Shown here: positions 11,082 to 26,282 of the stretch, one piece after another
How positions within the stretch are numbered: the first letter of the stretch is position 1
How the letters are laid out: each line of letters starts with the position of its first letter
Source: Enterobacteriaceae bacterium LSJC7
Lineage (GTDB): Bacteria > Pseudomonadota > Gammaproteobacteria > Enterobacterales > Enterobacteriaceae
DNA: 64,000 nt
NCBI GenBank assembly: GCA_000302695.1
Contig: AMFN01000021.1
Span: 1 to 64,000, forward strand
Direction of reading: 5' to 3'
Translations under genes and position numbers: made by a program
The notes under the pieces: model-generated
The model's input: the letters and a program-made list of their open reading frames with translations, nothing else
Databases searched by the model: none
Told to the model about the DNA's origin: nothing

Positions 11082-12578
11082 ATGGCGCACTCACATTTAT
11101 TAGCAGAAAGAATTACGCGCCTCAGTCAGGCGCTGGAAACTGGCCTGTTTGAGCGCAGCCATGCGGTGCGTCTGTGTCTGCTGGCGGCGCTGAGTGGTGA
11201 AAGCGTTTTTTTGCTCGGCCCGCCCGGTATAGCTAAAAGCCTGATAGCCCGACGCCTGAAGTATGCGTTCTGCAACGCGCGCGCCTTTGAATACCTGATG
11301 ACGCGCTTCTCCACGCCCGAAGAAGTGTTCGGCCCGCTGTCTATCCAGGCACTGAAAGACGAAGGCCGCTATGAGCGCCTGACCGCAGGCTACCTGCCAG
11401 AAGCAGAAATCGTCTTTCTTGATGAAATATGGAAGGCAGGCCCGGCTATCCTCAACACGCTGCTGACCGCCATTAACGAGCGGCGTTTTCGTAACGGCGC
11501 GCAGGAAGAGAAAATCCCAATGCGCCTGCTGGTGGCAGCCTCCAACGAACTGCCTGAAGACGACAGCAGCCTGGAGGCACTCTATGACCGCATGTTGATC
11601 CGCCTGCTGCTTGACCGCGTGCAGGAAAAAGGCAATTTCCAGGCCATGCTCACCAGCCAGCATTCAGAAAATGAAAATCCGGTGCCGCCCGCGCTACAGG
11701 TCACCGACGACGAGTATCACCGCTGGCAGGACGACATTGGCAAAGTGGCGCTGCCGGGCGAGGTTTTTGAGCTTATCTTCCAGCTGCGCCAGCAGCTCGA
11801 AACACTCTCACAGGCGCCCTACGTCTCAGACCGCCGCTGGAAGAAGGCGCTGCGCCTGCTTCAGGCCAGCGCCTTTTTCAGTGGGCGCAGCGAGGTGGCG
11901 GCCATTGACCTGATTCTGCTCAAAGACTGCCTGTGGCACGACATTAACGCCATGAACCTGATGAGCCAGCAGGTCGAGTTATTGATGACCGACCACGCCT
12001 GGCAACAGCAGGAGATGCTGACCCGCCTTGGCGCTATCCATCAGCGTCGCCTCCAGCTGCAACAACAGCACACCGACAGCAGCGCGCTTAAAGTGGAACG
12101 CCTCGGCGGTATGTTCAGCCGCAAGCCACACTACACACTGGCGCAAACGCTTCAGGGCGACAACGTTACTCTGCTACTGTCGCAGCCGCTGCGCCTGCAC
12201 GATATGGAAGTGATTCACGTTGAGATCGTGCGTGCCTCTCTGGAGCAGTGGCTACAAAAAGGCGGCGAAATTCGCGGCAAACTCAACGGTATTGGCTTTG
12301 CCCAGCCGCTGACGCTGGAAGTGGACGCCGAGCAGCACCTGGTGATTCGCGATGTCAGCCTCAAAGGTACGCCGCTGGCGCTACCGGGCACGCAGCAAAG
12401 CGGCATTCCACAAGAAATCATCATGCAGCTGGATGAGCTGGAAGCGCGCTATCACCGCCAGCACCAGCGCTTCAGCGACCAGCAAAAATGCCTGTTTATC
12501 CCGGCCGACTGGCTCGGGCGCATTGAGGCCAGCTTACAGGCGGTCGCTACGCAGATTAAGCAGGCACGCCAGTGCTGA
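11082..12578 (+). CDS. ravA: MoxR-type AAA+ ATPase RavA
   Basis: A 498-residue hexameric AAA+ ATPase that in E. coli binds lysine decarboxylase LdcI and works with ViaA. Walker A is GPPGIAKS (46-53), Walker B is [17 protein letters not shown] and sensor 1 is LVAASNELP. The C-terminal part carries the LdcI-binding region. The ATG at 11082 gives exactly the E. coli length and an MAH start; AAGGA lies 13 bp upstream, a rather long spacing. It overlaps viaA by 7 bp. Confidence 0.95.
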   Translation: MAHSHLLAERITRLSQALETGLFERSHAVRLCLLAALSGESVFLLGPPGIAKSLIARRLKYAFCNARAFEYLMTRFSTPEEVFGPLSIQALKDEGRYERLTAGYLPEAEIVFLDEIWKAGPAILNTLLTAINERRFRNGAQEEKIPMRLLVAASNELPEDDSSLEALYDRMLIRLLLDRVQEKGNFQAMLTSQHSENENPVPPALQVTDDEYHRWQDDIGKVALPGEVFELIFQLRQQLETLSQAPYVSDRRWKKALRLLQASAFFSGRSEVAAIDLILLKDCLWHDINAMNLMSQQVELLMTDHAWQQQEMLTRLGAIHQRRLQLQQQHTDSSALKVERLGGMFSRKPHYTLAQTLQGDNVTLLLSQPLRLHDMEVIHVEIVRASLEQWLQKGGEIRGKLNGIGFAQPLTLEVDAEQHLVIRDVSLKGTPLALPGTQQSGIPQEIIMQLDELEARYHRQHQRFSDQQKCLFIPADWLGRIEASLQAVATQIKQARQC

Positions 12579-14023
12579 GCCTGGCGGCACTTGATGCCAT
12601 CCTCGGCATCAGTGAAGGACAGTTAATAGAAGACATCATTATTGCTCTGCTGGCTGCCCCGCAGCTGGCGGTGTTTTTTGAAAAATTCCCACGCCTGAAA
12701 AACGCGCTCACGCGCGACGTACCGCGCTGGCGCGATATGCTGAAAACCCGCCTCCAGCAAACCCATGCACCGCCGCACCTGATTAAAGAAGTGCAGGAAT
12801 ATCAGGCCTGCCAGAAGCTGCCTGAAACAGCCTTCAGCGCCCGCCTGCCGACCACGCTTGCGCTATTGCAGGACGTGGAGTCACCGTTTACCGTCCAGGC
12901 ACAGCAGCTGGTGGCCGCTAACCCGCACGTTACCCCCGCCCTGCAAACGCTGTTTTTACAGCGCTGGCGGTTAAGTCTGATTGTGCAGGTTTCAACCCTT
13001 AACCAGCAGTTGCTGGAAAACGAGCGTGAACAGCTGCTGGCAGAAGTGCAACAGCGGCTGGCGATGAGCGGCCAGCTGGAGCCAGTGCTGGTAGAAAACG
13101 ACAACGCCGCCGGACGGCTGTGGGATCTCAGCGCAGGCCAGTTAAGCCGTGGCGACTATCAACTCATTGTGAAATACGGCGAATTTCTCCAGCACCAGCC
13201 GGAGCTGCAAAAGCTGGCCGAACAGCTGGGGCGCTCGCGTGAAGCCAAAGCCGTACCAAAAAAAGACGCACCAACGGAAACCTGGCGTCAACTGGTACGC
13301 GAGCCAGCCACCACGCCGGAACAGGTGGACGGCTTGCAGCACAGCGACGATATCCTGCGCCTGCTGCCACCGGAACTGGCAACACTCGGCATCAGCGAGC
13401 TGGAGTTTGAGTTTTACCGCAGACTGGCAGAAAAACAGCTGCTGACCTACCGGCTACACGGCGATGCCTGGCGTGAAAAGGTAACCGAACGCCCGGTGGT
13501 GCATCAGGATTTTGACGAGCAACCGCGCGGGCCGTTTATTGTCTGCGTGGATACCTCTGGCTCGATGGGCGGCTTTAACGAACAATGTGCCAAAGCCTTT
13601 TGCCTGGCGCTGCTACGTATTGCGCTGGCAGACAACCGCCGCTGCTACATCATGCTGTTTTCCAGCGAAGTGGTGCGCTATGAGCTAAGCGGGCGCGACG
13701 GCATTGAACAGGCCATTCGCTTTCTCAGCCAGCGCTTTCGCGGCGGCACCGACATCGCCAGCTGCCTGCGCGCAGTGGCAGAAAAGATGCAAAGCGAAGC
13801 GTGGCGTGACGCTGACGCGGTGGTGATTTCTGACTTCATTGCCCAACGCCTGCCGGAAGAGGTGATCGGACAGACAAAAACACTGCAACGCCAGCACGAC
13901 CACCGCTTCCACGCCGTCGCGATGTCGGCCCACGGCAAACCCGGCATTCTGCGCATCTTCGATCATATCTGGCGCTTTGACACCGGGATGCGCAGCCGCC
14001 TGTTGCGCCGCTGGAAGCGTTAA
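12572..14023 (+). CDS. viaA: VWA-domain protein ViaA, RavA partner
   Basis: A 483-residue protein with a C-terminal von Willebrand A domain. The MIDAS metal site DTSGSMGG starts at residue 327, and a threonine of the MIDAS follows in FRGGTDIAS. It stimulates RavA ATPase; in E. coli the pair has been linked to respiratory complexes and aminoglycoside sensitivity. The length equals E. coli ViaA, and its start lies inside the ravA end, indicating coupled translation. Confidence 0.95.
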   Translation: MLSLAALDAILGISEGQLIEDIIIALLAAPQLAVFFEKFPRLKNALTRDVPRWRDMLKTRLQQTHAPPHLIKEVQEYQACQKLPETAFSARLPTTLALLQDVESPFTVQAQQLVAANPHVTPALQTLFLQRWRLSLIVQVSTLNQQLLENEREQLLAEVQQRLAMSGQLEPVLVENDNAAGRLWDLSAGQLSRGDYQLIVKYGEFLQHQPELQKLAEQLGRSREAKAVPKKDAPTETWRQLVREPATTPEQVDGLQHSDDILRLLPPELATLGISELEFEFYRRLAEKQLLTYRLHGDAWREKVTERPVVHQDFDEQPRGPFIVCVDTSGSMGGFNEQCAKAFCLALLRIALADNRRCYIMLFSSEVVRYELSGRDGIEQAIRFLSQRFRGGTDIASCLRAVAEKMQSEAWRDADAVVISDFIAQRLPEEVIGQTKTLQRQHDHRFHAVAMSAHGKPGILRIFDHIWRFDTGMRSRLLRRWKR

Positions 14024-14048
14024 CGTCCTTCTTTTATATAGCACCAAT

Positions 14049-14077
14049 AAAAAACCATCCCGCAGGATGGTTTTTTT
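14049..14077. terminator. Bidirectional terminator between viaA and asnA
   Basis: AAAAAACCATCC-CGCA-GGATGGTTTTTTT has an A-run and a T-run either side of a 6-bp GC-containing stem. It can end both viaA (+) and asnA (-) transcripts. Confidence 0.92.
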
Positions 14078-14095
14078 ATCTTTTTGGAGTGCGGG

Positions 14096-15088
14096 TTACA
14101 GCAAATCTTCCACGCTGGTGGCGATATCCGCAGGCCACACGCCACACTGCACCTGGCCGATATGCGAGAGCTGTAACAGCAGCATGGTAAGACGCGACTG
14201 ACCAATGCCGCCGCCGATGGTCTGCGGCATTTCGCCTTTAAGCAGGCTCTGGTGCCATTCAAGCCCGGTGCGCTCTTCGTCGCCGGTGATAGCCAGCTGG
14301 CGCTTGAGGGTTTGCGGATCAACGCGGATACCCATTGAAGAGATCTCAAACGCGTCATCCAGCACCGGGTTCCACACCAGGATATCGCCGTTAAGCCCGG
14401 CAAAGCCGCCTTCCGTCGGGCTGCTCCAGTCATCATAGTCCGGCGCACGCACATCATGACGTTTACCGTCAGCAAGCTTACCGCCAATACCAATCAGGAA
14501 CACGGCGCCGAGCTCCTTAGCAATGGCGCGCTCACGGCCCTTGCCATCTAACTGCGGGTAACGGCTTTGCAGCGTTTCGCTATGCACAAAGTGAATCTGC
14601 TCTGGCAGGAACGGTGCCAGACCAAATTCGCGGCTCACCTGTGCTTCGGTTGCCTTAATTGCCTGCCACAGCGTTTCAACAGTGCTTTTGAGCGTGCCAA
14701 GGTGACGTTCGCCGTCGCCCATCACGCGCTCCCAGTCCCACTGATCGACATACACCGAGTGAATTGGCGACAGACGATCTTCGTCCGGGCGCAGCGCTTT
14801 CATATGGGTATACAGCCCTTCACCGGCGCTGAAGTCATGCTGGCCCAGCGTTTTACGCTTCCATTTCGCCAGCGAGTGCACCACTTCAAACTGTGCGCCC
14901 GGAATGGCTTTGACTTTTACCTGTACCGCTTTCTCGCTGCCGGACAGGTTGTCCTGCGTCCCGTCGCCCAGTCGGCTAAGAATCGGTGCCTGTACTTCAA
15001 TCAGCCCCAGGCGTTGTTCCAGCTCGCGGGAAAACCAGGATTTCACGGAACTAATCTGTCGTTGTCTTGCGATGTAAGCGGTCTTCAT
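14096..15088 (-). CDS. asnA: Aspartate-ammonia ligase (asparagine synthetase A)
   Basis: A 330-residue cytoplasmic enzyme making asparagine from aspartate, ammonia and ATP; E. coli AsnA has the same length. It belongs to the class II aminoacyl-tRNA-synthetase-like fold. It begins [20 protein letters not shown], and the C-terminal [14 protein letters not shown] is the class II motif 3-like ATP-binding segment. It is divergent from its activator gene asnC. Confidence 0.96.
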   Translation of the reverse strand: MKTAYIARQRQISSVKSWFSRELEQRLGLIEVQAPILSRLGDGTQDNLSGSEKAVQVKVKAIPGAQFEVVHSLAKWKRKTLGQHDFSAGEGLYTHMKALRPDEDRLSPIHSVYVDQWDWERVMGDGERHLGTLKSTVETLWQAIKATEAQVSREFGLAPFLPEQIHFVHSETLQSRYPQLDGKGRERAIAKELGAVFLIGIGGKLADGKRHDVRAPDYDDWSSPTEGGFAGLNGDILVWNPVLDDAFEISSMGIRVDPQTLKRQLAITGDEERTGLEWHQSLLKGEMPQTIGGGIGQSRLTMLLLQLSHIGQVQCGVWPADIATSVEDLL

Positions 15089-15240
15089 TGTTATTTACTC
15101 CTGTCGTCCAATGACACTGATTAAGCAACAGATTGCGGTCAGTATTCAATATTCAACAATAAAAAAGGTGTATCACATTTTATTTCGTTAAAATTAAGGC
15201 ACTGAAAATGTGTATTCATCACTAAACATAAGGAAAAACG

Positions 15241-15699
15241 ATGGAAAATTATCAGATCGATAATCTCGATCGCGGCATTCTGGAAGCGCTGATGGCCAAT
15301 GCGCGCACGCCCTACGCTGAACTGGCCAAACAATTCGCCGTTAGCCCCGGCACCATTCATGTGCGGGTGGAGAAAATGAAACAGGCAGGCATCATTACCG
15401 GCGCGCGCATTGATATCAGCCCCAAGCGGCTGGGCTACGACGTGTGCTGCTTTATTGGCATAATCCTCAAGAGCGCCAAAGACTATCCCTCCGCGCTGGC
15501 AAAGCTTGAAAGCCTGGAAGAAGTCACCGAGGCCTATTACACCACCGGCCACTACAGCATCTTTATAAAGGTCATGTGCCGCTCTATCGACGCGCTGCAA
15601 CAGGTACTTATCAACAAGATCCAAACTATTGACGAAATTCAGTCCACGGAAACGCTGATCTCACTGCAAAACCCCATCATGCGGACCATCACGCCCTGA
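15241..15699 (+). CDS. asnC: AsnC transcriptional activator (Lrp/AsnC family)
   Basis: A 152-residue feast/famine regulator. The N-terminal helix-turn-helix (residues 5-60, with PYAELAKQFAVSPGTIHVRV) is followed by a RAM ligand-binding domain. In E. coli it activates asnA in the absence of asparagine and represses itself. AAGGA lies 7 bp upstream of the ATG. The 152-bp gap to asnA is AT-rich and should hold both promoters; TAAAAT at 15189-15194 is a possible asnC -10. Confidence 0.95.
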   Translation: MENYQIDNLDRGILEALMANARTPYAELAKQFAVSPGTIHVRVEKMKQAGIITGARIDISPKRLGYDVCCFIGIILKSAKDYPSALAKLESLEEVTEAYYTTGHYSIFIKVMCRSIDALQQVLINKIQTIDEIQSTETLISLQNPIMRTITP

Positions 15700-15720
15700 G
15701 CGCCTTTTTTTATACCCGTA

Positions 15721-15760
15721 TTGTCCACAGGTAGATCCCAACAGATTCACAGCGTACAAT
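15721..15760 (+). promoter_or_regulatory. mioC promoter with DnaA-box-like site
   Basis: TTGTCCACA (15721-15729) is one base from the DnaA box TTATCCACA. TACAAT (15755-15760) is a good -10, 31 bp before the mioC start. DnaA repression of mioC is known in E. coli; here it is inferred. Confidence 0.5.
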
Positions 15761-15791
15761 ACCCGGCGTTTTACTTACGGCGGGAAGATTC

Positions 15792-16235
15792 ATGGCAGAT
15801 ATCACTCTTATCAGCGGCAGTACGCTCGGCAGCGCCGAATACGTGGCGGAACATCTGGCACAAAAGCTGGAAGAGGCAGGTTTCTCAACGCAAACGCTGC
15901 ACGGCCCAACGCTTGCTGAGCTTCCGGCCAGCGGCATCTGGCTTGTGGTGAGTTCAACCCACGGTGCAGGCGATCTGCCAGATAACCTGCAACCGCTGTT
16001 TGATGAATTAGCACAGCAGCGTCCGGATCTGAGCGACGTTCGCTACGGTGCCATCGGCATTGGCAGCCGCGAGTACGACACGTTTTGTGGTGCCATCGAT
16101 AAACTCGACACGCTATTAAGTGAATTAGGTGCCGCTCACCTGGGCGAAACACTCAAAATAAATGTGCTCGACCATGAAATTCCGGAGGATCCGGCGGAAA
16201 TCTGGCTGGGATCCTGGCAAAAATTGCTCAACTGA
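15792..16235 (+). CDS. mioC: Flavodoxin-like protein MioC
   Basis: A 147-residue FMN-binding protein. ISGSTLGSAEYVAEH (residues 7-21) is the phosphate-binding loop of flavodoxins. SSTHGAGDLPDNL and GSREYDTFCGAID fit the two flavin-contact loops. E. coli MioC supports biotin synthase in vitro. Transcription runs into oriC and could influence initiation. Confidence 0.94.
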   Translation: MADITLISGSTLGSAEYVAEHLAQKLEEAGFSTQTLHGPTLAELPASGIWLVVSSTHGAGDLPDNLQPLFDELAQQRPDLSDVRYGAIGIGSREYDTFCGAIDKLDTLLSELGAAHLGETLKINVLDHEIPEDPAEIWLGSWQKLLN

Positions 16236-16255
16236 ATGTAAAGATCGACTCTTTT

Positions 16256-16510
16256 TTTGTGGATAACTCTGGTTAAAAGCTTGGATCAACCGGTAGTTAT
16301 CCAATGTACAAGCGTCGTTCAGTTTTTGTCCTGTGTATAACATGCCATTCTGATCCCAGCTTATACGGACCAGGATCACCGGCAGTGCACAGCTAATGAT
16401 CCAGCCTAATAACCTGATCCTTAACGGATAAAAACGCTTATCCACAGCAACCTGCGATCGTAATAAGAGATCACAATAGAACAGATCTCATAGATAAAGA
16501 TCTTCTTTTT
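16256..16510. other. oriC: Chromosomal replication origin oriC
   Basis: The order matches E. coli oriC read from the mioC side. DnaA boxes: R4 at 16258-16266 (TTATCCACA, minus), R3-like TTATCCAAT at 16297-16305 (plus), R2 TTATACACA at 16332-16340 (minus), R1 TTATCCACA at 16438-16446 (plus). The AT-rich unwinding region towards mnmG has three 13-mers, each starting GATCT on the minus strand, at 16460-16472, 16475-16487 and 16490-16502; the middle one is identical to E. coli. I count 11 GATC sites between 16236 and 16530, for Dam methylation and SeqA. The space between R2 and R1 diverges most, and I could not place the M, I and IHF sites with confidence. Confidence 0.96.
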
Positions 16511-16554
16511 AATACTCGTCGATCCCCGGACTTTCTCGGCAGTCAAAAGTTGAG

Positions 16555-16560
16555 TAGAAT
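16555..16560 (+). promoter_or_regulatory. Predicted -10 of mnmG promoter
   Basis: TAGAAT followed by a GC-rich discriminator (CTCGGCCCCGGG), as at the stringently controlled gidA promoter beside oriC in E. coli. The -35 is weak (TTTCTC at 16532-16537). Confidence 0.45.
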
Positions 16561-16612
16561 CTCGGCCCCGGGTGCTTCAACCCAAATTCGCACAACCGCG
16601 AGGCAGTTAACC

Positions 16613-18502
16613 ATGTTTTATCCGGACTCTTTTGACGTCATCATCATTGGCGGGGGTCATGCAGGTACCGAGGCTGCGATGGCCGCGGCACGCGCGGGTC
16701 AGCAGACCCTCCTGTTAACCCATAACATCGATACGCTGGGGCAAATGTCGTGTAACCCGGCGATCGGCGGTATCGGAAAAGGACATCTGGTTAAAGAAGT
16801 GGACGCCCTCGGCGGGCTGATGGCGCAGGCGATCGACAAAGCCGGTATCCAGTTCAGGATACTAAACGCCAGCAAAGGCCCGGCAGTCCGTGCCACTCGC
16901 GCTCAGGCCGATCGTGTGCTTTACCGCCAGGCCGTGCGTACTGCACTTGAGAACCAGCCAAACCTGATGATTTTCCAGCAGGCGGTTGACGATCTTATCG
17001 TTGAAAACGATAACGTCGTGGGTGCTGTCACCCAGATGGGACTCAAATTCCGGGCAAAAGCGGTTGTGCTTACTGTCGGGACCTTCCTTGACGGCAAAAT
17101 TCATATTGGACTGGATAACTACAGCGGTGGCCGTGCAGGCGATCCGCCGTCAATCCCGCTGGCTCGCCGTTTGCGTGAGCTACCGCTGCGGGTAAGCCGC
17201 CTGAAAACTGGCACACCGCCGCGCATTGACGCACGCACCATTGATTTCAGCGTACTGGCACCACAGCATGGCGATACGCCATTGCCGGTGTTCTCGTTTA
17301 CTGGCGATGTCAGCCAGCATCCGCAGCAGGTACCGTGCTACATCACCCATACCAATGAAAAAACTCATGAGGTTATTCGCAGCAATCTCGACCGCAGCCC
17401 CATGTATGCCGGCGTGATTGAGGGGATTGGCCCACGCTATTGCCCGTCGATTGAAGACAAAGTGATGCGCTTTGCCGATCGCAACGCACACCAGATTTTC
17501 CTAGAGCCAGAAGGGCTGACCAGCAACGAGATTTACCCTAACGGCATCTCCACCAGCCTGCCGTTTGACGTGCAGATGCAGATTGTGCGCTCCATGCAGG
17601 GCATGGAGAACGCGAAGATCGTGCGTCCGGGCTATGCCATTGAGTATGACTTCTTCGATCCGCGCGATCTCAAGCTGACGCTGGAAAGCAAGTACATCAA
17701 CGGTCTGTTCTTTGCCGGTCAGATAAACGGCACTACCGGCTATGAAGAAGCTGCCGCGCAGGGGCTGCTGGCAGGCCTCAATGCCGCACGCTATTCAGCC
17801 GACAAAGAAGGCTGGGCGCCGCGCCGTGACCAGGCCTACCTGGGCGTGCTGGTGGACGATCTGTGCACCCTTGGCACCAAAGAGCCGTACCGCATGTTTA
17901 CCTCACGCGCTGAATACCGCCTGATGCTGCGCGAAGACAACGCCGACCTGCGCCTGACGGAAACCGGTCGTGAACTGGGTCTGGTGGATGACGCTCGCTG
18001 GGCAAGCTTTAGCGAGAAAGTGGAGCGCATTGAACGTGAGCGCCAGCGCCTGAAAGACACCTGGGTGCACCCTACGAATGAGAACGCAGGCGAGATTAAC
18101 ACGCTGCTCAGTTCGCCGCTGTCGCGTGAAGCCAGCGGCGAAGATTTGTTGCGTCGCCCGGAGATGACCTACGAGAAGCTGACCGCGCTTGCGCCGTTTG
18201 CGCCTGCGCTGGCCGACGAACGTGCCGCCGAGCAGGTGGAAATTCAGGTCAAATACGAAGGCTACATTGCGCGCCAGCAGGACGAAATTGAAAAGCAGTT
18301 GCGCAACGAAAATACGCTGTTGCCAGAAACGCTGGACTATCGCCAGGTGTCCGGGCTTTCCAATGAGGCGATTGCCAAGCTTAACGATCACAAACCGGCG
18401 TCTATTGGCCAGGCATCGCGCATTTCCGGCATCACGCCGGCGGCGATTTCCATCCTGCTGGTGTGGCTGAAAAAACAGGGGCTGCTGCGCCGCAGCGCCT
18501 GA
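16613..18502 (+). CDS. mnmG: tRNA 5-carboxymethylaminomethyluridine synthase subunit MnmG
   Basis: A 629-residue FAD protein that, with MnmE (gene at 50662-52026), modifies U34 of several tRNAs. [15 protein letters not shown] starts near residue 13 (FAD dinucleotide fold). The conserved [16 protein letters not shown] and the two GidA signatures are visible. The ATG at 16613 gives the E. coli length, with GAGG 9 bp upstream. The frame is open further up to 16550, but that would run through the promoter region. Confidence 0.97.
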   Translation: MFYPDSFDVIIIGGGHAGTEAAMAAARAGQQTLLLTHNIDTLGQMSCNPAIGGIGKGHLVKEVDALGGLMAQAIDKAGIQFRILNASKGPAVRATRAQADRVLYRQAVRTALENQPNLMIFQQAVDDLIVENDNVVGAVTQMGLKFRAKAVVLTVGTFLDGKIHIGLDNYSGGRAGDPPSIPLARRLRELPLRVSRLKTGTPPRIDARTIDFSVLAPQHGDTPLPVFSFTGDVSQHPQQVPCYITHTNEKTHEVIRSNLDRSPMYAGVIEGIGPRYCPSIEDKVMRFADRNAHQIFLEPEGLTSNEIYPNGISTSLPFDVQMQIVRSMQGMENAKIVRPGYAIEYDFFDPRDLKLTLESKYINGLFFAGQINGTTGYEEAAAQGLLAGLNAARYSADKEGWAPRRDQAYLGVLVDDLCTLGTKEPYRMFTSRAEYRLMLREDNADLRLTETGRELGLVDDARWASFSEKVERIERERQRLKDTWVHPTNENAGEINTLLSSPLSREASGEDLLRRPEMTYEKLTALAPFAPALADERAAEQVEIQVKYEGYIARQQDEIEKQLRNENTLLPETLDYRQVSGLSNEAIAKLNDHKPASIGQASRISGITPAAISILLVWLKKQGLLRRSA

Positions 18503-18518
18503 GAACAGAGTGGATAAC

Positions 18519-18546
18519 GGGCCAGGTTCTCCTGGCCCATTTTTTA
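18519..18546 (+). terminator. Hairpin with T-run between mnmG and rsmG
   Basis: GGGCCAGG-TTCT-CCTGGCCC followed by ATTTTTT. This is an intrinsic terminator shape only 17 bp past the mnmG stop and just upstream of rsmG. It probably lowers rsmG expression rather than abolishing it. Confidence 0.75.
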
Positions 18547-18559
18547 TGGGAAAACAAAC

Positions 18560-19183
18560 GTGCTGAACAAACTTGAGCGCCTGCTGGAAAAAGCGGGCAT
18601 TTCGTTGCCCAGTCTCCAGAAACAACAGCTGGTGGACTACGTTGGGCTGCTGGACAAGTGGAACAAGGCTTACAACCTGACGTCGGTGCGCAATCCCGAT
18701 GAAATGCTGGTGCGTCACATTCTCGACAGCATTGTGGTAGAGCCGCATCTGCAAGGCTCGCGTTTTATCGACGTTGGCACCGGTCCGGGGTTGCCGGGCA
18801 TTCCTCTGGCGATTGTGCGCCCGCAGGCTCATTTCACGCTGCTGGACAGCCTTGGCAAGCGCGTGCGCTTCCTGCGCCAGGTGCAGCATGAGCTGAAGCT
18901 CGATAACGTGACGCCGGTACAGAGCCGCGTTGAGGATTTCCCCGCCGAGCCGCCGTTTGATGGTGTTATCAGCCGCGCGTTTGCCTCACTGACCGACATG
19001 ATTAACTGGTGTCATCATCTGCCAGGAGAAAGCGGGCGCTTTTACGCGCTAAAAGGCCAGCGCCCGGACGATGAGCTACAGTCGTTGCCTGCGGGTGTTG
19101 AAGTGGATGAGATTGTGCGCCTGAAGGTGCCTCAGTTAGAGGGTGAGCGCCATCTGGTGATTATTCGCCCAAATAAAAATTAA
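18560..19183 (+). CDS. rsmG: 16S rRNA (guanine527-N7)-methyltransferase RsmG
   Basis: A 207-residue SAM-dependent enzyme that methylates G527 of 16S rRNA; its loss gives low-level streptomycin resistance. The SAM-binding motif I is [17 protein letters not shown] (about residues 68-84), and [10 protein letters not shown] is conserved. The GTG start at 18560 gives the E. coli length. It lies directly after the hairpin that follows mnmG. Confidence 0.95.
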   Translation: MLNKLERLLEKAGISLPSLQKQQLVDYVGLLDKWNKAYNLTSVRNPDEMLVRHILDSIVVEPHLQGSRFIDVGTGPGLPGIPLAIVRPQAHFTLLDSLGKRVRFLRQVQHELKLDNVTPVQSRVEDFPAEPPFDGVISRAFASLTDMINWCHHLPGESGRFYALKGQRPDDELQSLPAGVEVDEIVRLKVPQLEGERHLVIIRPNKN

Positions 19184-19681
19184 TATTTATCAAAAAAAGT
19201 AGCATTAATACGCAGAACAAACAGGGTAAATACGCGGCGCGAATAAAGGACATGCCTGGTTACATTTAACCATAAAATAACGGTGGTCTCTAATTTTCAT
19301 AACGTCGATTTTTTGCTTGCCGGTATTTATAGTCAACGTTGAAAATATCAGGTTGCTAAAAGTTTGCTTTGTACTGCTTTAATGAAACGTTAAAGTATCG
19401 TGACAAATGTCAATGCCCCGTTTTTTCCCTGTTCGTGTGATTTTAAGAAATATCTACCCAGATTTGTGTTTTTAATCAATGAGATGTTTTTTTGTTCTGC
19501 CGACAGTTTGTTCGAAAAGTTTACATCGAAATGTGCGTTATGTGATCCATTGCACGCTTTGTAGCCAGATTATTTCTGTTTTTTGCAGTTTTTACTGAAC
19601 CTGGTCGGTTTAATCAAAAATGTGGAAATGAGACGGCTGAAAAATATTTAAATATTTATTCACCTTTTGGCTACTTTAGGT
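19184..19681. other. AT-rich gap before the atp promoter, no gene seen
   Basis: About 500 bp of clearly A/T-rich DNA between rsmG and the atp promoter. I see no open frame with a ribosome-binding site, no strong hairpin and no repeat. E. coli has a gap of similar size here. Confidence 0.6.
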
Positions 19682-19709
19682 TTGAAATCACGCCTCTGGC
19701 CCGTATAAT
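19682..19709 (+). promoter_or_regulatory. atp operon promoter
   Basis: -35 TTGAAA (19682-19687), 16-bp spacer, -10 TATAAT (19704-19709), about 90 bp before atpI. It is the best promoter in this gap. Confidence 0.75.
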
Positions 19710-19800
19710 TTGACCGCTTTTTGAGGCTTGACTCTCAGCGTCAAAGGCAGTTTTATACGACACGCGGCATACCTCGTAATGAGCAGAAGTGGAGAATGTT

Positions 19801-21008
<1,208 letters not shown>

Positions 21009-21026
21009 TTTCTCAACACTACTGCG

Positions 21027-21347
<321 letters not shown>

Positions 21348-21367
21348 TAATAAAGAGGCATTGTGCT

Positions 21368-21838
21368 GTGAATCTTAACGCAACAATCCTCGGCCAGGCC
21401 ATCGCGTTTGTCCTGTTTGTTCTGTTCTGCATGAAGTACGTATGGCCGCCGATTATGGCTGCCATCGAAAAGCGTCAAAAAGAGATTGCTGACGGCCTTG
21501 CTTCTGCAGAACGCGCCAAAAAGGACCTGGACCTTGCACAGGCCAACGCGACCGACCAGCTGAAAACAGCGAAAGCGGAAGCTCAGGTGATCATCGAGCA
21601 GGCGAACAAACGCCGTGCGCAGATCATGGACGAAGCGAAAGCTGAAGCAGAGCAGGAACGTAATAAAATCGTGGCGCAGGCACAGGCAGAAATTGATGCC
21701 GAACGTAAGCGCGCTCGCGAAGAGCTGCGTAAGCAGGTGGCCGTACTGGCCGTTGCTGGCGCTGAGAAGATCATCGAACGTTCCGTGGATGAAGCTGCTA
21801 ACAGCGACATCGTGGATAAACTGGTCGCTGAACTGTAA
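21368..21838 (+). CDS. atpF: ATP synthase F0 subunit b
   Basis: A 156-residue stator subunit. One N-terminal membrane helix (about 5-25) is followed by a long charged coiled coil rich in Ala, Glu, Lys and Arg that dimerises and binds delta. The GTG start at 21368 matches E. coli, as does the length. It lies 73 bp after atpE and 14 bp before atpH. Confidence 0.97.
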   Translation: MNLNATILGQAIAFVLFVLFCMKYVWPPIMAAIEKRQKEIADGLASAERAKKDLDLAQANATDQLKTAKAEAQVIIEQANKRRAQIMDEAKAEAEQERNKIVAQAQAEIDAERKRAREELRKQVAVLAVAGAEKIIERSVDEAANSDIVDKLVAEL

Positions 21839-21852
21839 GGAGGGAGGGGCTG

Positions 21853-22386
21853 ATGTCTGAATTTGTTACGGTAGCTCGCCCCTACGCCAAAGCAGCTTTT
21901 GACTTTGCCGTCGAACACCAGAGCGTTGACCGCTGGCAGAACATGCTGGCTTTCGCCGCTGAGGTAACCAAAAACGAACAAATGACGGAGCTTCTTTCCG
22001 GCGCACTGGCGCCGGAAACGCTCTCTACGTCGTTTATCACTATCTGTGGTGACCAGCTTGACGCTCAAGGCCAGAACCTGATTAAGGTTATGGCTGAGAA
22101 CGGGCGTCTGAAGGTGCTGCCGGATGTTCTTGAGCAGTTTATTGCGCTTCGCGCGGCACAGGAGGCAACCGTTGAGGTTGACGTTATCTCTGCCAGCGTA
22201 CTGAGTGAAGCGCAGCTTGAGAAAATCGGCGCCGCGATGGAAAAACGTCTGTCACGCAAAGTGAAGCTGAATTGCAAAATTGATAAGTCTGTAATGGCAG
22301 GTGTCATCATCCGCGCGGGTGATCTGGTGATTGACGGCAGCGTACGCGGTCGTCTTGAGCGCCTGGCAGACGTCTTGCAGTCTTAA
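21853..22386 (+). CDS. atpH: ATP synthase F1 subunit delta
   Basis: A 177-residue OSCP-like subunit linking the b-dimer stalk to the alpha3beta3 head; same length as E. coli. It starts [19 protein letters not shown]. The C-terminal [22 protein letters not shown] is the family signature. A strong AGGAGGGAGG ribosome site directly follows the atpF stop. Confidence 0.97.
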   Translation: MSEFVTVARPYAKAAFDFAVEHQSVDRWQNMLAFAAEVTKNEQMTELLSGALAPETLSTSFITICGDQLDAQGQNLIKVMAENGRLKVLPDVLEQFIALRAAQEATVEVDVISASVLSEAQLEKIGAAMEKRLSRKVKLNCKIDKSVMAGVIIRAGDLVIDGSVRGRLERLADVLQS

Positions 22387-22398
22387 GGGGACTGGAGC

Positions 22399-23940
22399 AT
22401 GCAACTGAATTCCACCGAAATCAGCGAACTGATCAAACAGCGAATTGAGCAGTTCAATGTGGTGAGCGAAGCTCACAACGAAGGTACTATCGTATCCGTC
22501 AGTGACGGTATCATCCGCGTACACGGCCTGGCCGATGTGATGCAGGGTGAAATGATTTCTCTGCCGGGCAACCGCTACGCTATCGCACTGAACCTGGAGC
22601 GCGACTCCGTGGGTGCGGTGGTAATGGGTCCGTATGCAGACCTCGCCGAAGGCATGAAAGTCAAATGCACCGGCCGTATCCTGGAAGTACCGGTAGGCCG
22701 TGGCCTGCTGGGCCGCGTGGTGAACACCCTGGGTGCGCCAATCGACGGTAAAGGTGCGGTTGAGCACGACGGCTTCTCCGCTGTAGAAGCTATCGCGCCG
22801 GGCGTTATCGACCGTCAGTCGGTCGACCAGCCGGTACAGACCGGCTATAAGTCTGTCGATGCGATGATTCCAATCGGTCGTGGTCAGCGTGAGCTGATTA
22901 TCGGCGACCGTCAGACCGGTAAAACCGCACTGGCCGTTGATGCCATCATCAACCAGCGCGATTCCGGCATCAAATGTATCTATGTTGCTATCGGCCAGAA
23001 GGCGTCCACCATTTCTAACGTGGTGCGCAAACTGGAAGAACACGGCGCGCTGGCTAACACCATCGTTGTTGTGGCAACCGCGTCTGAATCAGCGGCCCTG
23101 CAGTACCTTGCGCCATACGCCGGTTGTGCGATGGGTGAGTACTTCCGTGACCGCGGTGAAGATGCGCTTATCATCTATGATGACCTGTCCAAACAGGCCG
23201 TTGCTTACCGTCAGATTTCCCTGCTGCTGCGCCGCCCGCCGGGTCGTGAAGCATTCCCTGGCGACGTTTTCTACCTCCACTCCCGTCTGCTGGAGCGTGC
23301 AGCTCGCGTAAGCGCGAACTACGTAGAAAACTTCACCAAGGGCGAAGTGAAAGGCCAGACCGGTTCTCTGACCGCGCTGCCCATCATCGAAACCCAGGCA
23401 GGTGACGTTTCTGCATTCGTACCGACCAACGTAATCTCCATTACCGATGGTCAGATCTTCCTGGAATCCAGCCTGTTCAACGCCGGTATCCGCCCTGCGG
23501 TTAACCCGGGGATCTCCGTATCCCGCGTAGGTGGTGCAGCGCAGACCAAGATCATGAAGAAACTGTCCGGCGGTATCCGTACTGCACTGGCACAGTACCG
23601 TGAACTGGCAGCGTTCTCCCAGTTCGCGTCTGACCTTGATGATGCTACGCGTAAGCAGCTGAACCACGGCCAGAAAGTGACCGAACTGCTCAAACAGAAA
23701 CAGTATGCGCCGCAGTCCGTTGCGCAGCAGTCTCTGGTGCTGTTCGCCGCTGAACGTGGCTACCTGGAAGACGTAGAAATTGCCAAAGTCGGCAGCTTCG
23801 AAGACGCGCTGCTGTCTTACGTCGAGCGCGAGCACTCAGCCCTGATGCAGGAAATCAACAAGACTGGCGGTTACAACGATGAAATCGAAGGCAAGCTGAA
23901 AGGCATCCTCGATTCCTTCAAAGCAACTCAGTCCTGGTAA
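22399..23940 (+). CDS. atpA: ATP synthase F1 subunit alpha
   Basis: A 513-residue regulatory nucleotide-binding subunit; same length as E. coli. The P-loop GDRQTGKTA is near residue 169, and the arginine-finger region is [13 protein letters not shown] near 367-379. It alternates with beta in the F1 head. RBS AGGGGACTGG precedes the ATG. Confidence 0.98.
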   Translation: MQLNSTEISELIKQRIEQFNVVSEAHNEGTIVSVSDGIIRVHGLADVMQGEMISLPGNRYAIALNLERDSVGAVVMGPYADLAEGMKVKCTGRILEVPVGRGLLGRVVNTLGAPIDGKGAVEHDGFSAVEAIAPGVIDRQSVDQPVQTGYKSVDAMIPIGRGQRELIIGDRQTGKTALAVDAIINQRDSGIKCIYVAIGQKASTISNVVRKLEEHGALANTIVVVATASESAALQYLAPYAGCAMGEYFRDRGEDALIIYDDLSKQAVAYRQISLLLRRPPGREAFPGDVFYLHSRLLERAARVSANYVENFTKGEVKGQTGSLTALPIIETQAGDVSAFVPTNVISITDGQIFLESSLFNAGIRPAVNPGISVSRVGGAAQTKIMKKLSGGIRTALAQYRELAAFSQFASDLDDATRKQLNHGQKVTELLKQKQYAPQSVAQQSLVLFAAERGYLEDVEIAKVGSFEDALLSYVEREHSALMQEINKTGGYNDEIEGKLKGILDSFKATQSW

Positions 23941-23990
23941 TGGTCTGGCGGCTCGCGTAATGCGGGCCGTCGGGCGTTGAGGAGAAGCTC

Positions 23991-26262
<2,272 letters not shown>

Positions 26263-26282
26263 CGCCTTGAAAGGAGGGTGAC

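Noticed and set aside
17903-18889. 328-codon minus-strand frame across mnmG and rsmG
   Set aside because: Antisense to two conserved genes and through a terminator hairpin.
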